Made by a program: the position numbers and the translations under genes. Shown here in pieces: positions 40,356 through 48,802 of a stretch of 64,000 bases of DNA. The stretch is from Mycolicibacterium komanii (GTDB taxonomy: Bacteria > Actinomycetota > Actinomycetes > Mycobacteriales > Mycobacteriaceae). Where the stretch lies: positions 65,539 to 129,538 of the forward strand of contig NZ_CVTA01000007.1 in assembly GCF_001050035.1 (NCBI RefSeq), written 5' to 3'. The notes beneath the pieces were generated by a model that searched no databases, was not told where the DNA came from, and saw only the letters and a list, made by a program, of their open reading frames with translations. Every line of letters begins with the position of its first letter. Position 1 is the first letter of the stretch.

Positions 40356-41204
40356 GTGCTGCGCGATATCCGCGAGTTGTCCGATTCACCCGAGGAGTAC
40401 GCAGAGGAACTGCGCAGGCGCTGGGGCGGACTGCTGAGCTATCGCTACATCGGCCGCAGTTACGCGCAGATGGACCTCGTCGAGGAGGACAACACCGTCA
40501 CCGTGCGCCGCGACATGCGCGACGCGGCCGGTGGGCTGCTGTTCGCGGTGCTGGGCATCTCGGCGCCCGAGAGCGGGCACATGTCCGACCTGGAGGCGGT
40601 GCCGAACCCGGTCATCCACTCCTGCCAGATCCTCGACCCGGGCCGCGACGTCAAATGCTTCGAGGTGGTGTCCGAGGAATTGCGGGTCGGGCGCCAGATG
40701 GGCTACAGCCGCGCGAAGATCGTCGACGCCGACAACCCGGACCGCGTGCTCGCCCTGATCGAAGGGCAGGGCGTCAGCATCGGCGTCCCCCCGGAGGGCC
40801 TGGAACGGATGGAGGCCAATCCGCTCAACATCGTCGACTCACCCGATCTGCCGCCACTGTGGCAGGTCTTCGGTGGCCGCCGCCGACCCGACGGCCGCTG
40901 GGGTCTACCGGAGCTGTCGGTCGAGGTCGCATCGCCCGACGCGGCGCTGCACGTCGGACCGCAGTTCGTCATCCTCGAGACCGCCGCCATCGACGCCGCG
41001 GCCGCCGCCGCTGGAACCGACCGTCTGCACGGAGTGTCCTGCCACGTGATGTTCATGGCGCGCGGCAAGGCCGGCCCGTTCCGGGTGGACACCGAACCGG
41101 TCCGTGGGTCCGACGGCACCGTGGCCGTGCGGGTGTTGATGCACGACGAGGGCGCCGACGACCGCGTCACCACCGCGGCGGCATACGTATTTCGGGTGGC
41201 ATAG
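40356..41204 (+). CDS. tandem hotdog-fold protein, thioesterase-like
   Basis: 282 residues from GTG 40356, with TAGGAG 6 bases upstream. Two hotdog-like halves: residues about 45-150 (GGLLFAVLGISAPESG, NPVIHSCQILDPG, RAKIVDADNPDRVLALIEG) and about 185-282 (LHVGPQFVILETAAIDAAAAAAG, VSCHVMFMARGKAGPFRVDTEPV, AAAYVFRVA). Hotdog proteins mostly hydrolyse or bind acyl-CoA. The catalytic acid cannot be placed with certainty, and the substrate is unknown. Confidence 0.65.
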   Translation: MLRDIRELSDSPEEYAEELRRRWGGLLSYRYIGRSYAQMDLVEEDNTVTVRRDMRDAAGGLLFAVLGISAPESGHMSDLEAVPNPVIHSCQILDPGRDVKCFEVVSEELRVGRQMGYSRAKIVDADNPDRVLALIEGQGVSIGVPPEGLERMEANPLNIVDSPDLPPLWQVFGGRRRPDGRWGLPELSVEVASPDAALHVGPQFVILETAAIDAAAAAAGTDRLHGVSCHVMFMARGKAGPFRVDTEPVRGSDGTVAVRVLMHDEGADDRVTTAAAYVFRVA

Positions 41205-41243
41205 GCCGACAGCGCCCTCGAGCCGCCATGAGACACTTCCGTC

Positions 41244-42167
41244 ATGGTTGTCGCAATCGCCCGCCCCAAGCTCGAGGGCAACGTCGCTGTCGGTGAAGAC
41301 CGCCGTATCGGATTCGCCGAGTTCGGCGACCCGCAGGGCCGTGCCATCTTCTGGTTGCACGGCACCCCGGGTGCTCGCCGCCAGATCCCGATGGAGGCCC
41401 GCATCTACGCCGAGAAGGCGAACATCCGGCTCATCGGCCTCGATCGTCCCGGTATCGGGTCGTCGACCCCACATCGGTACGAACGGGTCGTCGACTTCGC
41501 CGACGACCTGCGCACGATCGCTGACACTCTGGGCATCGACAAGATGGCCGTCGTCGGTCTGTCCGGTGGCGGCCCGTACACGCTCGGGGTCGCCGCCGCG
41601 ATGCCCGACCGCGTCGTCGTCGCGGGCGTGATCGGCGGCGTCGCCCCGACCGTCGGCCCCGACGCGATCCCCGGCGGGCTCATGGGCAACCTCGGCACGC
41701 GCGTCGCACCGCTGCTGCAGTACGCGGGAATCCCGGTCGGGCTGCTGGCCTCGGCTCTGATCCGGTTCATCAAACCGGTCGCCTCCCCCATCACCGACCT
41801 CTACGGCCGCGTGTCACCTGAGGCGGACCGCCGGCTGCTGGCCCGGCCGGAGATCAAGGCGATGTTCCTCGACGACCTGCTCAACGGCAGCCGCAAGCAG
41901 TTGGCGGCCCCGTTCTCCGACATCGTCGTCTTCGCCCACGACTGGGGTTTCCGGCTCGACGAGATCACGGTGCCGGTGCGCTGGTGGCACGGCGACGCCG
42001 ACCACATCGTTCCGTTCCGCCATGGTGAGCACGTCGTCTCGAGGCTCCGCGACGCCGAGCTGTCCACGATGCCCGGCGAAAGTCACCTCGCCGGCCTCGG
42101 CCGCGCCGAGGAGATCCTGCAGACGATGTTGAAGGTGTGGGACGAAGACCAGGAGCCGCGGTCCTAG
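41244..42167 (+). CDS. alpha/beta hydrolase
   Basis: 307 residues. Oxyanion motif WLHGTPGARRQ, the LIGLDRPGIGSS strand, nucleophile elbow VGLSGGGPY, the acid Asp in WWHGDADHIVPF and the His in GESHLAGL near the C-terminus: a complete esterase/lipase-type triad. Cytoplasmic, no signal peptide. It follows the hotdog gene by 39 bases on the same strand. Not the LipJ cyclase fusion found beside cinA in M. tuberculosis: no cyclase domain is present. Confidence 0.87.
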   Translation: MVVAIARPKLEGNVAVGEDRRIGFAEFGDPQGRAIFWLHGTPGARRQIPMEARIYAEKANIRLIGLDRPGIGSSTPHRYERVVDFADDLRTIADTLGIDKMAVVGLSGGGPYTLGVAAAMPDRVVVAGVIGGVAPTVGPDAIPGGLMGNLGTRVAPLLQYAGIPVGLLASALIRFIKPVASPITDLYGRVSPEADRRLLARPEIKAMFLDDLLNGSRKQLAAPFSDIVVFAHDWGFRLDEITVPVRWWHGDADHIVPFRHGEHVVSRLRDAELSTMPGESHLAGLGRAEEILQTMLKVWDEDQEPRS

Positions 42168-42180
42168 CCGCGGCGACCGT

Positions 42181-42408
42181 TCAGCGGCTGCGGGCCAACC
42201 AGCCCGAGACCGTGGACAGGTCGCGGCTGTAGGCCATGAGAATGTCGTCGTGGTACAGCGCACCGCCGCTGATCGCGTCGTTGCCCTGCCAAATCACGTG
42301 GATACGCACCGGACTGCGCGTGTAGTAGTCGGTACGGTCCGCGTCTCTGCGGTCCCATCCGGCCTCGACGGCGCGTTCGGACAGCTCTTCGCGCGCGTTT
42401 TCCGCCAT
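42181..42408 (-). CDS. small hydrophilic protein, unknown function
   Basis: 75 residues from ATG 42408, preceded by AGGAGG at a good distance, which supports it being real. It has a charged N-terminal half (AENAREELSERAVEAGWDRRDADRTDYY) and an aromatic C-terminal half (IHVIWQGNDAISGGALYHDD). No family recognised. The ORF lies between the convergent hydrolase gene and cinA, on the cinA strand. Confidence 0.65.
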   Translation of the reverse strand: MAENAREELSERAVEAGWDRRDADRTDYYTRSPVRIHVIWQGNDAISGGALYHDDILMAYSRDLSTVSGWLARSR

Positions 42409-42486
42409 CGGTACTCCTCCTGTGTCGGACCCGTAGGTTAGCCGATCGGCGTGGCGCCGCTGCAGGAGGCTTCGGACGCGCACCGG

Positions 42487-43746
42487 TCAGCTCAACGCTC
42501 GGCGCAGCAGGTGCATCGCGACGGTTGTGGACCGCTCGCGGATGTCGGCCCGGTCGCCGGGCATCCGCATCGAGCGGGTGACGACGGTGCCGTCGGCCAG
42601 TTTGAGGCTGAAGCAGACCGTGCCGACCGGCTTGTCGGCGGTGCCGCCGCCGGGGCCGGCGATGCCGGTAATCGCGAGGGCGGTGTCGGCCTTGAACCGG
42701 TTCAGCGCGCCGTCGGCCATCGCCTCGGCGACGGGTTCGGACACCGCGCCGTGTTCGACTATCAGCGCCGGGTCGACGCCGAGCAGTTCGCTCTTGGCGT
42801 CGTTCGCGTAGGCCACCACCGCCCCGGCGACATACGCTGACGAACCCGCGAGGTCGGTCAGCCTCGCCGCCAGCAGCCCACCTGTGCACGACTCGGCGGT
42901 CGCGATGCGTCGCCCGGTCAGCAGCCCGGCGACCTGCTCGTCGACGCGGGAGCCGTCCTCGGAGAACAGCGCATCGCCGTGGCGATCGCGCAGCAGAGCG
43001 ATCAGCTCGGTGTAGGTCTGCGCGGCGTCGGGCTCGTAGCGGGTGACGATCTCGAGTTCACCGCGCCGCAGACAGGTGGTGATCTCGAGCCGTTCGAAGC
43101 CGGCGATGTCGCGCTCGGCGTCGCGCAGCGTGTCGGCCAGACCGGACTCCGGGACGCCGAACATCCGCACCATCTCCTGGCGGTACTCCGTGCGGTCCGC
43201 GATCGCCTCCTGCACGGCGGCGGTCTGCAACGCCAACGGCCACATCGGCTGCAGCTCGCGCGGCGGGCCGGGCAGCACGACGACCGTCGGCGTGCCGGCG
43301 ACCACGACACCCGGCGCGGTGCCCACCGGGTCGATCACATCGGCACCTTCGGGGATCAGGGCCTGTTTGCGGTTCGCCGCCTGGATCGCCTCGGCGTCGA
43401 CGTTGGGAAAGCGGGCCATCAACCGCGACACGATGTCGCCGATCTTGCGCTCGAGTCGGTTGTCCAACACCAATTTTCGGCCGGTGAACCGGGCGACGGT
43501 CTCGACCGTCATATCGTCGGCGGTGGGGCCGAGGCCGCCGCTGGTGATGATGAGGTCCACACCCTCGGCGGCCAGGAACCGCAGCTGCGCCTCGATGTCG
43601 CCGGGCCGGTCACCGCACATCGTGATGTGTGCGAGCTCGACTCCCAACTCCAGCAGCCGATCGGCGAGCCAAGGTCCGTTGAGGTCCTGCACCCGGCCCG
43701 TGAGGACCTCCGTACCGGTGACGACGATGCCCGCGCGTGCGCTCAC
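42487..43746 (-). CDS. cinA: CinA-family protein
   Basis: 419 residues, full length for CinA. The N-terminal MoaB/MogA-like domain has [25 protein letters not shown] and [13 protein letters not shown]; the C-terminal PncC-type domain has [21 protein letters not shown] and [20 protein letters not shown]. The two domains act as ADP-ribose pyrophosphatase and nicotinamide-nucleotide amidase, clearing damaged nucleotides. In M. tuberculosis the homologue is Rv1901. Divergent from the small hotdog gene. Confidence 0.93.
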   Translation of the reverse strand: MSARAGIVVTGTEVLTGRVQDLNGPWLADRLLELGVELAHITMCGDRPGDIEAQLRFLAAEGVDLIITSGGLGPTADDMTVETVARFTGRKLVLDNRLERKIGDIVSRLMARFPNVDAEAIQAANRKQALIPEGADVIDPVGTAPGVVVAGTPTVVVLPGPPRELQPMWPLALQTAAVQEAIADRTEYRQEMVRMFGVPESGLADTLRDAERDIAGFERLEITTCLRRGELEIVTRYEPDAAQTYTELIALLRDRHGDALFSEDGSRVDEQVAGLLTGRRIATAESCTGGLLAARLTDLAGSSAYVAGAVVAYANDAKSELLGVDPALIVEHGAVSEPVAEAMADGALNRFKADTALAITGIAGPGGGTADKPVGTVCFSLKLADGTVVTRSMRMPGDRADIRERSTTVAMHLLRRALS

Positions 43747-43804
43747 GAGCTACGACATTACGCACCCGACACCGCGGCGGCGCACGGCGGTAATGTCATT
43801 ACCC

Positions 43805-44191
43805 ATGACGGCACCCAAGTCGCTTCGCGAGTTGTTCGACCAACTCGGCCTGACGGAGGTGCCATCGCCCGACGGCACCGTGACGATGGAGATGCCCGTC
43901 GACGAACGGACCACCAACACCGCCGGCGGCCTGCAGGGCGGGTTGGTCGCGACGATGGCCGATGTGACCGCCGGTCAACTCGCCGCCCGGGCCACCCCGT
44001 TCGGTCACGCGATCGCCACCACGGACCTGTTCATCCGTTACCTGAGGCCGATCAAGATAGGGCCCGCCAGGGCGGTCGCGCGGATCCTGCGCACCGGCAA
44101 ACGCTCCGTGGTGGTCCAGGTCGACATCTACCGCGGCAACGACGACGAGGTCGGCGCGACCGCGACGGTCAACTTCGCCGCCGTCGACTGA
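43805..44191 (+). CDS. PaaI-family hotdog thioesterase
   Basis: 128 residues from ATG 43805 (ATG 43793 is an alternative). The single hotdog domain has the central-helix motif TNTAGGLQGGLVATMADVTAG, with Asn/Gly in place of the usual HGG, and the strand TTDLFIRYLRPIKIGPARAVARIL. PaaI-type enzymes hydrolyse aryl- or acyl-CoA esters. The stop codon lies in the first copy of an 18-bp tandem repeat. Confidence 0.8.
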   Translation: MTAPKSLRELFDQLGLTEVPSPDGTVTMEMPVDERTTNTAGGLQGGLVATMADVTAGQLAARATPFGHAIATTDLFIRYLRPIKIGPARAVARILRTGKRSVVVQVDIYRGNDDEVGATATVNFAAVD

Positions 44192-44238
44192 CCCACCCTC
44201 GCCGACTGACCCACCCTCGCCGACTGACCCACCCTCGC
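44185..44238 (+). repeat. three perfect tandem copies of an 18-bp unit
   Basis: The unit CGACTGACCCACCCTCGC occurs at 44185-44202, 44203-44220 and 44221-44238 without mismatch. The first copy contains the thioesterase stop codon. The last copy supplies the left arm of the following hairpin, so the array looks like repeated slippage of half a terminator. Confidence 0.9.
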
Positions 44239-44249
44239 CGAGTGTGGGG
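44229..44249 (+). terminator. hairpin at the end of the tandem repeat
   Basis: CCCACCCTCG pairs with CGAGTGTGGG around a very short loop, with one mismatch. It is placed after the last repeat copy, 37 bases past the thioesterase stop, and would also serve the convergent SDR gene. Confidence 0.55.
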
Positions 44250-44316
44250 TTATGTCACGCTCGCGCCGCGAAAGAGGTGCGGGTAACCCACGTTCGGCGC
44301 CGACTGACTGAACGCG

Positions 44317-45051
44317 CTACTTGTGCGGGACGTCGTTGGTGAGCCCGCCGTCCATCACGTACTCGGCGCCGGTCGAATACCGGGACTCGTCGCTGGCCAG
44401 GAACACCACGAAGGTCGCCACCTCGTCGGGCTGACCGGGCCGGCCCAGCGGGATCCGCAACATGTTGTCCGGGAAGTGCTTGGTCATCGGCGTGCGGATG
44501 AAGCCGGGATGCACCGAGTTGACCCGGATGTTGTGCGGGCCGAGTTCCAGCGCCGCCGACTTCGTCAGCCCGCGCACCGCCCACTTCGAGGCGACGTACG
44601 GGTGCACCATCACCGCGCCGCGCAACCCCTCGATCGACGAGATGTTGATGATCGACCCGCCGCCCGCGGCCTTCATCGCCTCGACCGAATGCTGCATACC
44701 GAGGAAGGTGCCGGTGAGGTTGACGTCAATGACCTTCTGCCACTTGGCCATGTCGAACTGGCCGATCATGCCCAGCGCCACCGTCCCCGCGTTGTTGACC
44801 AACACGTTGAGCTTGCCGAATTCGTTGACGGCGGTGGCGACGGCGGCCTCCCACTGGTCGGCCTGGGTGACGTCGAGGTGGACGTAGCGGGCCGCGTCAC
44901 CGATCTCGTCGGCCAGCGCCTTGCCCTCCTCGTCGAGGATGTCGCCGATCACGACCTTTGCGCCCTCGGCCACGAGTGCGCGCGCGTCGGCCGCCCCCAT
45001 CCCGCGAGCGCCGCCACTGATCAGTGCCACTTTGTCGTCCACACGTCCCAT
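44317..45051 (-). CDS. short-chain dehydrogenase/reductase, FabG3-like
   Basis: 244 residues. Classical SDR: the nucleotide-binding GGARGMG, the DILDEEG and HLDVTQ acid residues, NNAG, the catalytic Ser in INISSIEG, and Tyr-Lys in YVASKWAVRG, then NSVHPGFIRTPMT. As I recall it is close to M. tuberculosis FabG3 (Rv2002), a 20-beta-hydroxysteroid dehydrogenase. It is divergent from the DapB-like gene, and a KstR-type motif lies between their starts, which fits a steroid role (inference). Confidence 0.9.
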   Translation of the reverse strand: MGRVDDKVALISGGARGMGAADARALVAEGAKVVIGDILDEEGKALADEIGDAARYVHLDVTQADQWEAAVATAVNEFGKLNVLVNNAGTVALGMIGQFDMAKWQKVIDVNLTGTFLGMQHSVEAMKAAGGGSIINISSIEGLRGAVMVHPYVASKWAVRGLTKSAALELGPHNIRVNSVHPGFIRTPMTKHFPDNMLRIPLGRPGQPDEVATFVVFLASDESRYSTGAEYVMDGGLTNDVPHK

Positions 45052-45083
45052 GGGGCGTCAGGCTACCGCACCACCTTGGGAAC

Positions 45084-45097
45084 TAGAACCTGTTCCA
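45084..45097. promoter_or_regulatory. KstR-type operator between the SDR and DapB-like genes
   Basis: TAGAACCTGTTCCA matches the published KstR consensus TnnAACnnGTTnnA at every fixed position. It lies 33 bases before both the SDR start (minus) and the reductase start (plus), so one site could silence both. Confidence 0.72.
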
Positions 45098-45129
45098 ATT
45101 TGGCTGGTCAGCACGGCATACTGCTCGCC

Positions 45130-46206
45130 ATGGCTATACGAGTGGCGCTCATCGGAACCGGCAACTGCGGCAGCCTCGCGCTCAAGCAACTCGTCAACGA
45201 TGCGAGGTTCGATCTCACGGGGGTCTGGGTTTCGTCGGAGGCCAAGGTGGGCAAGGACGCCGGCGAGTTGGCCGGCCTCGACGTCACCACCGGCGTGAGG
45301 GCGGTCGACGATCTCGGCACGATCATCGCGGCTGCGCCGGACTGCATCGTCTACTGCGCGATGGGCGACACCCGACTGCCCGACGCGATGGCTGACGTGC
45401 GCAAGATCCTCGCGGCGGGCATCGACGTCGTCGGCTCCGGTCTCGGCGTGCTGCAGTATCCGTGGCAGGTGATCCCGGACAAGTACATCCAGCGCATCGA
45501 AGATGCTGCGCAAGAGGGGAACTCGACGGTCTTCATGACCGGTGTGGACCCGGGCTTCGTGACCGACCTGCTGCCGTTCGCGCTCGCGGGGACGTGTCAG
45601 AGCATCGAGCAGATCCGCACGATGGAGATCGCCGACTACGCGAGCTACGACGGCGCCACGGTCATGTTCGACGTGATGGGCTTCGGCAACGAGATCGGTG
45701 ATCTGCCGATGCTGTATCAGCCGGGAGTGCTGAGTATCGCCTGGGGCACCGCGATCCGGCAGCTCGCGGCGGGCCTCGGCGTCGAGGTCGACGAGATCAA
45801 GGACTCTGTCGAACAGGAACCCGCACCCGAGGACTTCGATGTCGCGGTCGGCACCATCAAGAAGGGCACCGTCGCGGCCGTGCGCTTCCAGATCGAGGGC
45901 ATGGTCAAGGGCAGGCCGGTGATCGTCGTCGAGCACGTCACGCGGTTGCGCGGTGACCTGCGACCGGACTGGGCCCAGCCCGCACAACCGGGTGGCTCGT
46001 ACCGCGTCGAGATCACCGGCGAACCGTCCTACGTCATGGACATCTGCCCGACAAGCCGCAACGGCGACCACAACTACGCCGCGATCCTGGCGGCGGCCGG
46101 CCGCATCGTCAACGCGATCCCCGACGTCGTGGCCGCCGCGCCGGGGATCCGGACCACTTTGGACATGCCGCTCGTGACCGGTCAGGGGTTGTACGCGGCT
46201 CAGTAA
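45130..46206 (+). CDS. dihydrodipicolinate-reductase-like NAD(P)-binding protein
   Basis: 358 residues from ATG 45130. An N-terminal Rossmann fold (VALIGTGNCGSLALKQLVND, VWVSSEAKVGKDAGELAG) is followed by an alpha/beta domain with GVDPGFVTDLLPF and VMGFGNEIGDLP. This long DapB-like family is common in actinobacteria, and some members are amine dehydrogenases; it is unlikely to be the lysine-pathway DapB, which is shorter. The KstR-type site upstream suggests a steroid-linked role (inference). Confidence 0.83.
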   Translation: MAIRVALIGTGNCGSLALKQLVNDARFDLTGVWVSSEAKVGKDAGELAGLDVTTGVRAVDDLGTIIAAAPDCIVYCAMGDTRLPDAMADVRKILAAGIDVVGSGLGVLQYPWQVIPDKYIQRIEDAAQEGNSTVFMTGVDPGFVTDLLPFALAGTCQSIEQIRTMEIADYASYDGATVMFDVMGFGNEIGDLPMLYQPGVLSIAWGTAIRQLAAGLGVEVDEIKDSVEQEPAPEDFDVAVGTIKKGTVAAVRFQIEGMVKGRPVIVVEHVTRLRGDLRPDWAQPAQPGGSYRVEITGEPSYVMDICPTSRNGDHNYAAILAAAGRIVNAIPDVVAAAPGIRTTLDMPLVTGQGLYAAQ

Positions 46207-46218
46207 GCTGAACCCGTT

Positions 46219-46995
46219 ATGAGCGCGCAGCCGGCGATACCCGGGTCCGTGGACGCTGTGGCCGAAGTCGCCGCGAGCCCGCAGGATCCACGCGTCGGGG
46301 CGTTCTTCGATCTCGACGGCACGCTGGTCGACGGTTTCACCGCGACGGCACACGCGGCCGACCGCATCCGACGTAGGCAGGCGCGCATCGGCGAGGTGCT
46401 GGGTGTGGTCGAAGCGTCGCTGCGATACCGGTTGGGCCGCATGCAATTCGAGCGCCTCCTCACCCGTGCCGCCGGATATCTGCGCGGTGAGTCTCTCGCA
46501 GAACTCGACGAACTCGGCGAGCGGCTGTTTGTGGAGCGGGTCGCGGCGCGGGTGTTCCCCTACATGCACGAGATCGTCCAGGCACACCAGCAGCGCGGTC
46601 ATACCGTCGTTCTCAGCAGCTCGGCGCTGACCATCCATGCCGAACCGGTCGCACGCTTCACCGGGATCAATCACGTGCTGTGCAACCACTTCGAGGTCGA
46701 CGATGCGGGGCGGCTCACCGGCCGGATCGCCAGGCCGGTCATCTGGGGGGCCAACAAGTCGACAGCGGTGCAGGCCTTCTGTGAGACCAATGACGTTGAG
46801 CTGCACCGCAGTTACTTCTACGCCGACGGCGACGAGGATGCGGTGCTGATGGCTCTGGTCGGTAACCCGCGGCCGGTGAACCCCCGTCCCGGCCTCGCCG
46901 CGATGGCGGCCGAGCACGGGTGGCCGGTGCTTCAGGTCGAGGGGTCGGGCAGCCGCAGACGGCTGTCGTTGCGAAGGCTGATCGGATACGACTGA
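46219..46995 (+). CDS. HAD-IB family phosphatase, SerB-like
   Basis: 258 residues. HAD motif I FFDLDGTLVDGF, motif II VVLSSSALT with the Ser, Lys in GANKSTAVQAF, and motif IV YADGDEDAVLM. It is similar to the HAD part of PlsC-type fusions and to Rv2483c-like proteins in mycobacteria, but no acyltransferase domain is attached. Substrate unknown. It begins 13 bases after the DapB-like stop, so the two are probably co-transcribed. Confidence 0.87.
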   Translation: MSAQPAIPGSVDAVAEVAASPQDPRVGAFFDLDGTLVDGFTATAHAADRIRRRQARIGEVLGVVEASLRYRLGRMQFERLLTRAAGYLRGESLAELDELGERLFVERVAARVFPYMHEIVQAHQQRGHTVVLSSSALTIHAEPVARFTGINHVLCNHFEVDDAGRLTGRIARPVIWGANKSTAVQAFCETNDVELHRSYFYADGDEDAVLMALVGNPRPVNPRPGLAAMAAEHGWPVLQVEGSGSRRRLSLRRLIGYD

Positions 46996-47070
46996 CGGCG
47001 CCGAGATCACGGTCCGGCGGATTTAACGCGTATTCCGCCATGAACGGAAGTCTCGGCGAAGGATTGGGCC

Positions 47071-47148
47071 GTGGCGGTGAAGTTGAACAACGTCGCCGAT
47101 CTGGATGGCAACGAGGTCTCGTTCGTCGCAGACCTCGGCGCGTACTAA
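47071..47148 (+). pseudogene. possible short coding remnant or micropeptide
   Basis: GTG to TAA encodes 25 residues (VAVKLNNVADLDGNEV, then SFVADLGAY), ending 3 bases before the KstR-type motif. It reads like the start of a folded domain but is too short to be one. Either a leftover of a deleted gene or chance. The rest of 46996-47150 shows nothing else. Confidence 0.25.
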
Positions 47149-47150
47149 AC

Positions 47151-47164
47151 TAGAACACGTTTCA
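47151..47164 (+). promoter_or_regulatory. KstR-type operator upstream of the nitronate-monooxygenase-like gene
   Basis: TAGAACACGTTTCA matches TnnAACnnGTTnnA at every fixed position and lies 31 bases before the start codon, where it would block transcription. Confidence 0.75.
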
Positions 47165-47194
47165 ATTTGAGCGGCCCATCACCAAGGAGCAGGC

Positions 47195-48328
47195 ATGCGC
47201 ACCCCGATCTGTAACGACCTCGGCATCGAATATCCGATCTTCGCGTTCACCCACTGCCGGGACGTGGTCGTCGCGGTGAGCAAGGCCGGCGGCTTCGGCG
47301 TGCTCGGCGCGGTCGGATACACCCCGGAGCAGCTCGAGATCGAGCTCAAGTGGATCGACGAGAACATCGGGGACCACCCCTACGGCGTCGACATCGTGAT
47401 CCCGAACAAGTACGAGGGCATGGACGCCGCCGACATGGATCCCGAGGTGCTCAAGAAAACCCTGAACGACCTCGTGCCGCAGGAGCACATCGACTTCGCC
47501 AAGAAGGTCCTCGCCGATCACGGCGTTCCTGTCGACCACAGCGACGACGACGCGCTGCAGCTGCTCGGCTGGACCGAGGCCACCGCCACGCCGCAGGTCG
47601 AGGTCGCCCTGCGGCACCCGAAGTGCACGCTAATCGCCAACGCGCTCGGCACTCCCCCCGCCGACATGATCAAGCACATCCACGACGAGGGTCGCAAGGT
47701 CGCCGCGCTGTGCGGCTCGCCGTCGCAGGCGCGCAAGCACGCCGACGCCGGCGTGGACATCATCATCGCCCAGGGCGGCGAGGCCGGTGGGCACTGCGGT
47801 GAGATCGGCTCGATCGTGCTGTGGCCGCAGGTCGTCAAGGAGGTCGCCCCGGTGCCGGTGCTGGCCGCAGGCGGCATCGGCAGCGGCCAGCAGATCGCGG
47901 CGGCTCTCGCGCTCGGCGCGCAAGGTGCCTGGACCGGTTCGCAGTGGGTGATGGTCGAGGAGTCGGAGAACACCCCGGTGCAACACGAGGCTTACGTCAG
48001 GGCCTCCAGCAAGGACACCGTGCGCAGCCGCTCGTTCACAGGTAAGCCCGCACGGATGCTGCGCAACGACTGGACCGAGGCGTGGGAGGATCCGAACAAC
48101 CCCAAGCCGCTCGGAATGCCGTTGCAGTACATGGTTTCCGGGATGGCCGTGGCGGCCACCCACAAGTACCCGAACGAGTCCGTCGACGTGGCGTTCAACC
48201 CGATCGGTCAGGTCGTCGGACAGTTCACCAAGGTCGAGAAGACCGCGACGGTGATCGAGCGCTGGGTGCAGGAGTACCTCGAGGCGACCGGCAGGCTCGA
48301 CGAGATCAACGAGGCCGCTTCGGTCTGA
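47195..48328 (+). CDS. nitronate-monooxygenase/IpdC-type flavoprotein
   Basis: 377 residues, a TIM-barrel FMN enzyme: CRDVVVAVSKAGGFGVLGAVGYTPEQL at the start, AQGGEAGGHCGEIGSIVLWPQVV (FMN phosphate and His region), VLAAGGIGSGQQIAAALALGAQGAWTGS and SRSFTGKPARMLRNDW. The family includes nitronate monooxygenases, enoyl reductases and IpdC (Rv3553), which acts on the CD-ring intermediates of cholesterol. The KstR-type site just upstream favours a sterol-catabolic role over nitroalkane oxidation, but I cannot decide between IpdC and a Rv1533-like paralogue. Confidence 0.85.
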   Translation: MRTPICNDLGIEYPIFAFTHCRDVVVAVSKAGGFGVLGAVGYTPEQLEIELKWIDENIGDHPYGVDIVIPNKYEGMDAADMDPEVLKKTLNDLVPQEHIDFAKKVLADHGVPVDHSDDDALQLLGWTEATATPQVEVALRHPKCTLIANALGTPPADMIKHIHDEGRKVAALCGSPSQARKHADAGVDIIIAQGGEAGGHCGEIGSIVLWPQVVKEVAPVPVLAAGGIGSGQQIAAALALGAQGAWTGSQWVMVEESENTPVQHEAYVRASSKDTVRSRSFTGKPARMLRNDWTEAWEDPNNPKPLGMPLQYMVSGMAVAATHKYPNESVDVAFNPIGQVVGQFTKVEKTATVIERWVQEYLEATGRLDEINEAASV

Positions 48329-48343
48329 CCCGCGGCTCGCCGC

Positions 48344-48781
48344 ATGGATCTGACGGCGGCGGCGTGCGCCGGCTTCCTTCTCGCCGTGCTGTGGATGGAT
48401 CTGATCTTCGACAGTCAGGTCCTGCCCCACCGCGCGGCGGCACAGGTGCCGGAGCGGGTGTTGGCGTCGATCGCTGGGTATTACGGGCGTGCGACGACGA
48501 CGAAGATGAATTACGTCGTCGCGGTGGTGATGGCCGTCCTCCTCGTCGTTCTGGGCGTCCGTTGGTTCGAGGAACCCGCTTCATCGTTGCTGATTCCCTC
48601 GGCGCTGGCCGCGGCGCCGATCGTTCTCGCGGCGGTGCATACGGTGCCGGCGGCCAGGCGACTCGGCAGTCGGGTCGACTACGGGGTACGCCAGTCACGG
48701 TTGGCGCGTGCCGTCTGCCGCGACCACCTCCTGTGCCTGGCGTCCGTGTCGGCGTTCCTCGTCCTGTGGGTGGCCCGATGA
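48344..48781 (+). CDS. four-span membrane protein, unknown function
   Basis: 145 residues with hydrophobic spans at about 5-25, 57-75, 82-100 and 125-143. A conserved-looking loop QVLPHRAAAQVPERVLASIAGYYGRATTTKMNY separates the first two. No named family. It follows the flavoprotein gene by 15 bases and may be in its transcript. Confidence 0.7.
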   Translation: MDLTAAACAGFLLAVLWMDLIFDSQVLPHRAAAQVPERVLASIAGYYGRATTTKMNYVVAVVMAVLLVVLGVRWFEEPASSLLIPSALAAAPIVLAAVHTVPAARRLGSRVDYGVRQSRLARAVCRDHLLCLASVSAFLVLWVAR

Positions 48782-48802
48782 TCCTTGGGTACTCGATCGG
48801 CT

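Noticed and set aside
41244..43746. LipJ-like cyclase-hydrolase fusion near cinA, as in M. tuberculosis Rv1900c-Rv1901
   Set aside because: The alpha/beta hydrolase here lacks a cyclase domain, and its motifs differ from LipJ as I remember it.
45058..47010. A 650-codon minus-strand frame opposite the DapB-like and HAD genes
   Set aside because: No recognisable motif; both plus-strand genes have strong family signatures.
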